Assembly (NCBI RefSeq): GCF_023630705.1
Contig: NZ_JALQEM010000043.1
Span: 1 to 64,000, forward strand
DNA length: 64,000 bases
Origin: Caballeronia sp. GAFFF1
Lineage (GTDB): Bacteria > Pseudomonadota > Gammaproteobacteria > Burkholderiales > Burkholderiaceae
Reading direction: 5' to 3'
The translations under genes and the position numbers were made by a program. Below are positions 61,533 to 64,000 of the stretch, in pieces. The first letter of the stretch is position 1, and every line of letters begins with the position of its first letter. A model generated the notes under the pieces. The model saw only the letters and a list, made by a program, of their open reading frames with translations, was not told where the DNA came from and made no database searches.

Positions 61533-62699
61533 GTGGCGCAGTCAAAACTTCGGGCGGTATATATGCGCGGTGGCACCAGCAAAGGTGTCTTCTTCCGCGA
61601 CAACTGGCTGCCCGCCGATAGGGCCGTGCGCGACCGCGTTCTAATGCGCGTGATTGGCAGTCCGGATCCCTACGGCCAGCAGATCGACGGCATGGGCGGC
61701 GCGACGTCGAGCACGAGCAAGGTCGTGATCATCGGGCCGTCGTCGCGTGAAGATTGCGATGTGGACTACCGCTTCGGGCAGGTCGCTATCGACAAACCTG
61801 TAGTCGATTGGTCCGGCAACTGTGGCAACCTCACGTCCGCCGTCGGGCCATTTGCGATCGCCCAAGGGCTCGTTGATGCGCCGCGCGACGGCATCGCCAC
61901 CGTGCGCATCTGGCAGGCGAACATCAGCGCGAAGATCGTCGCACATGTGCCGATGAAGAACGGCGAAGTCGTCGAGGAAGGCGATTTTGAGCTGGACGGC
62001 GTCACGTTTCCCGCAGCGGAAATAAAGATCGAATTCCTCGATCCTGGCGGCGACGGCGATAACGCAGGCGGTGCGATGTTCCCGACTGGCAACGCTATCG
62101 ACGTACTCGATGTGCCGGGCGTCGGCGCCATCGAAATGACGATGATCAACGCGGGCAATCCGGCAATCTTCGTCGACGCGGCATCGCTCGGATTGAACGG
62201 CAGCGAATTGCAACGGGATGTCAACACCAACAGTGCCCTGCTCGAGAAAGCCGAGGCGATCCGCGCGCATGCTGCCGTGCGCATGGGCCTCGCTGCGACC
62301 GCGGAAGACGCCACGCAATTGCGCCCGCACACGCCAAAGCTCGCGTTTGTCGCCAAGCCCGCGAGCTACGTTGCGTCGAGCGGAAAGGCCATCGACGCAA
62401 GCACGCTTGATATCAACGCGCGAATCTTCTCCATGGGAAAACTGCATCACGCGATGACCGGCACAGGCGCAGTGGCGATCGCGGTCGCCGCAGTCATTCC
62501 CGGCACCGTGGTCAACCGGCTCGTGCCAGGATCGAACGGTTCCGTGCGCTTCGGGCATCCGTCGGGCAGCCTGCAGGTCGGTGCGGAAGCGCAGCAGAAG
62601 GACGGCGTTTGGACGGTCACCAAAGCGATCATGAGCCGCAGCGCCCGTAGGCTGATGGAAGGCTTCGTACTAGTTCCTTCGTCGGTATCGGGCGAGTGA
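61533..62699 (+). CDS. PrpF-family isomerase
   Basis: 388 residues from a GTG with GGAGAAGC upstream. The family pattern is clear: KLRAVYMRGGTSKGVFFRDN, QQIDGMGGATSSTSKVVII and WSGNCGNLTSAVGPFAI (catalytic Cys) in the diaminopimelate-epimerase-like fold, and GTVVNRLVPG near the end. PrpF isomerises 2-methylaconitate and can convert trans- and cis-aconitate; LigU of this family tautomerises oxalomesaconate. With the AcnA gene divergent from it, an aconitate-type substrate is plausible. Stop overlaps the next gene start by four bases. Confidence 0.85.
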   Translation: MAQSKLRAVYMRGGTSKGVFFRDNWLPADRAVRDRVLMRVIGSPDPYGQQIDGMGGATSSTSKVVIIGPSSREDCDVDYRFGQVAIDKPVVDWSGNCGNLTSAVGPFAIAQGLVDAPRDGIATVRIWQANISAKIVAHVPMKNGEVVEEGDFELDGVTFPAAEIKIEFLDPGGDGDNAGGAMFPTGNAIDVLDVPGVGAIEMTMINAGNPAIFVDAASLGLNGSELQRDVNTNSALLEKAEAIRAHAAVRMGLAATAEDATQLRPHTPKLAFVAKPASYVASSGKAIDASTLDINARIFSMGKLHHAMTGTGAVAIAVAAVIPGTVVNRLVPGSNGSVRFGHPSGSLQVGAEAQQKDGVWTVTKAIMSRSARRLMEGFVLVPSSVSGE

Positions 62700-63766
62700 C
62701 GGAGCGCTTCAAGATCATCGGCAAAGAGGTCACTCGGCGCGTCGCGGTCATCTGTCAGCACGTCGCACCGCCCGTGATTGATGGCGCGCGCAAGGACCCA
62801 AAGCCCGGCGGCTATTCGGACAGCGGCGCGGACGTCGCATTCTGCCTGCGCGAACGCGGCATCGAGGTGATTACGCCGGTCTCCAATCCCGATCCGAAAA
62901 GGGATCTCGACTGGGTTTTTCCTGATTCGGCCGAGGGCGTGGAGGCTGCGTCGCAAATGGGCGCAACGGTCATCTGGGCCAACACGGTGCTCTTCTCGGG
63001 GCATCCGCTTGAAGCGCGCCTGCGCGACTTCTGGATAGTCGGCCAAGTCCCCGAACGGCAGCAGCGCGTGGACGATAAGTTCGCGACCAACGCTTTCCTA
63101 CGCGCTCGCGGCCTTCCCGTGGCTGCGTCATTCGTAGTAAGCCGCGATGACGTCTCTACGCTTGCTCAGCGCGCATTGACCTTCCCCGTCATCGTCAAAC
63201 CCGTGCGAGGCCGCGGCAGTCAGGGCGTGTGCCGGGTGCAGGATCGCAGGACGCTGATTTCGTCCGTCACGTCGCTGTTTGAGAGCGGCGCGTTCGGCTC
63301 GCTCGCCATTGTGGAGGAATATCTTCCTGGTGAAGAGCTGACGGTTACCGTCATGAATGGTCCGGGATCGACCGCGTTCGTCCTTCCGCCGGTGCGACGC
63401 TTCAATCACCTCGATGGCATTGCGCCCTACAACGGTGCGGTCGCCGTTACCCGCAACAGCGCGGCATTGAATGCGGCCGAACTCTCGGCGGCGCCGGTCA
63501 TCGCGCTTATGCAGGCCTGCGCAGAAGCATTCGAGGCGATCGGCGCATTCGCTCCTATCCGTATCGATTGTCGCGCGAACGAGCAAGGCGACTACATGAT
63601 CTTTGATGTCAACGCGAAGCCGAACATGACCGGCGCGGGCCGGCCGGGACGCGACGATCAGGACAGCCTTTCAGCGATCGCGGCGCGCACGATTAACTGG
63701 ACTTACGGCGACTTGCTCGAGGCGATGCTCAAGATGGCGTGGAACATTTGTGACGCAAACGTTTAA
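62696..63766 (+). CDS. ATP-grasp family enzyme
   Basis: 356 residues starting at a GTG overlapping the isomerase stop (GTGA). ATP-grasp signature: FPVIVKPVRGRGSQGVCRV for the first lysine loop, LAIVEEYLPGEELTVTV for the second, and RIDCRANEQGDYMIFDVNAK with metal-binding residues, close to D-Ala-D-Ala ligase-like members. It would join a carboxylate to an amine or thiol with ATP. A role in this catabolic operon is unclear: perhaps activation of the substrate or amide formation. Intact. Confidence 0.78.
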   Translation: MTERFKIIGKEVTRRVAVICQHVAPPVIDGARKDPKPGGYSDSGADVAFCLRERGIEVITPVSNPDPKRDLDWVFPDSAEGVEAASQMGATVIWANTVLFSGHPLEARLRDFWIVGQVPERQQRVDDKFATNAFLRARGLPVAASFVVSRDDVSTLAQRALTFPVIVKPVRGRGSQGVCRVQDRRTLISSVTSLFESGAFGSLAIVEEYLPGEELTVTVMNGPGSTAFVLPPVRRFNHLDGIAPYNGAVAVTRNSAALNAAELSAAPVIALMQACAEAFEAIGAFAPIRIDCRANEQGDYMIFDVNAKPNMTGAGRPGRDDQDSLSAIAARTINWTYGDLLEAMLKMAWNICDANV

Positions 63767-63801
63767 CGCCTCTTTCCCAAACCCGAACTTCCGTCCACAT
63801 C

Positions 63802-64000
63802 ATGAGCATCAAGCAAAGCGTCATCAAGGCATTCACACCCATGGGCGTCCTCCGCGCATCAATCAATCTGGGCAACCCCATACTCGCGAACCAAAATGCC
63901 GTAACGGGCGAGCCATACGGTGTATCAGTCGACCTGGCGCGAGCGTTCGCGCGGCATCTCGGCGTCGAACTCGAGCTCGTCGTCTTCGATGCGGCGGGTA
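63802..64000 (+). CDS. ABC-type amino-acid/organic-acid solute-binding protein, 5' part
   Basis: The frame from the ATG at 63802 runs off the window after 66 codons. PMGVLRASINLGNPILA, then GEPYGVSVDLARAFARHLGV is the usual opening of the family 3 solute-binding domain. No signal peptide precedes it, so either export is not Sec-type or the start is further up. It follows the ATP-grasp gene by 35 bp in the same operon. Confidence 0.75.
   Translation, partial: MSIKQSVIKAFTPMGVLRASINLGNPILANQNAVTGEPYGVSVDLARAFARHLGVELELVVFDAAG

Noticed and set aside
56711..62699. Complete 2-methylcitrate (prp) operon
   Set aside because: No prpB or prpC is present and the aconitase has the AcnA length rather than AcnD; only the PrpF-type isomerase is shared.

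Overview
The window reads as part of a large plasmid or secondary replicon of a Burkholderiaceae bacterium (Paraburkholderia, Caballeronia or Burkholderia type). The signs are high-G+C coding sequence, a TrfA-family initiator divergent from parAB, a Burkholderia-type trimeric porin, a GntR/PrpF/aconitase catabolic cluster and an imuA-imuB-dnaE2 mutagenesis cassette. No rRNA or tRNA gene was seen. Several genes, including all three transposase genes, dnaE2, a cold-shock gene and the 3' end of an integrase, carry single- or two-base deletions. These are either real decay or consensus errors.

Layout. 1-10 kb is the plasmid backbone: an IS21-like end, a HigA/MbcA-like antitoxin chimera, a ribbon-helix-helix gene beside a possible oriT, an StbA/StbB-type segregation pair preceded by three four-copy blocks of 11-bp-phased repeats, an XRE regulator, an iteron origin with a DnaA box, the initiator, and parAB with two parS-like palindromes. 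10.5-14.2 kb holds a decayed IS256 element, a frameshifted csp gene and a Phd/VapC toxin-antitoxin pair.

14.6-32.5 kb looks like a defence island. Two related large tyrosine recombinases (DUF3701 type) lie in the same orientation at 14.6-16.6 and 25.1-27.3 kb. Between them are a four-gene membrane operon and a modified-DNA-type HNH nuclease. The operon encodes a MotA/TolQ/ExbB-like channel protein with a repeat-bearing coiled tail, an ExbD/MotB-like partner with a membrane aspartate, a membrane-anchored VWA-like protein and a polytopic coiled-coil protein. It is Zorya-like in its stator core but lacks ZorC and ZorD, and is the best candidate here for an undescribed system. Directly after the second recombinase come three overlapping genes with the Detocs architecture: TPR-HATPase kinase, stand-alone receiver, and receiver-nucleoside phosphorylase fusion.

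32.5-42.3 kb is accessory DNA: small membrane proteins, a PGAP1/lipase-like hydrolase, a curlin relic, a broken IS5 element, a Cry-like plus lectin-like toxin candidate, a GATase-like membrane protein and a methyltransferase. 42.7-52.4 kb is a DNA-repair block: dnaE2-imuB-imuA behind a perfect LexA box, an SRAP/YedK protein, a small YjzC-like protein and a LigD lacking the phosphoesterase domain.

53.1-64 kb is a catabolic cluster for what is probably a tricarboxylate or lactone. A minus-strand operon encodes amidohydrolase, aconitase, porin, MFS transporter and a Tat-type amidohydrolase. A GntR regulator follows, then a plus-strand operon encoding a PrpF-family isomerase, an ATP-grasp enzyme and a solute-binding protein cut by the window edge. 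A shared AAACGCAA motif upstream of the transcription units suggests one regulator.
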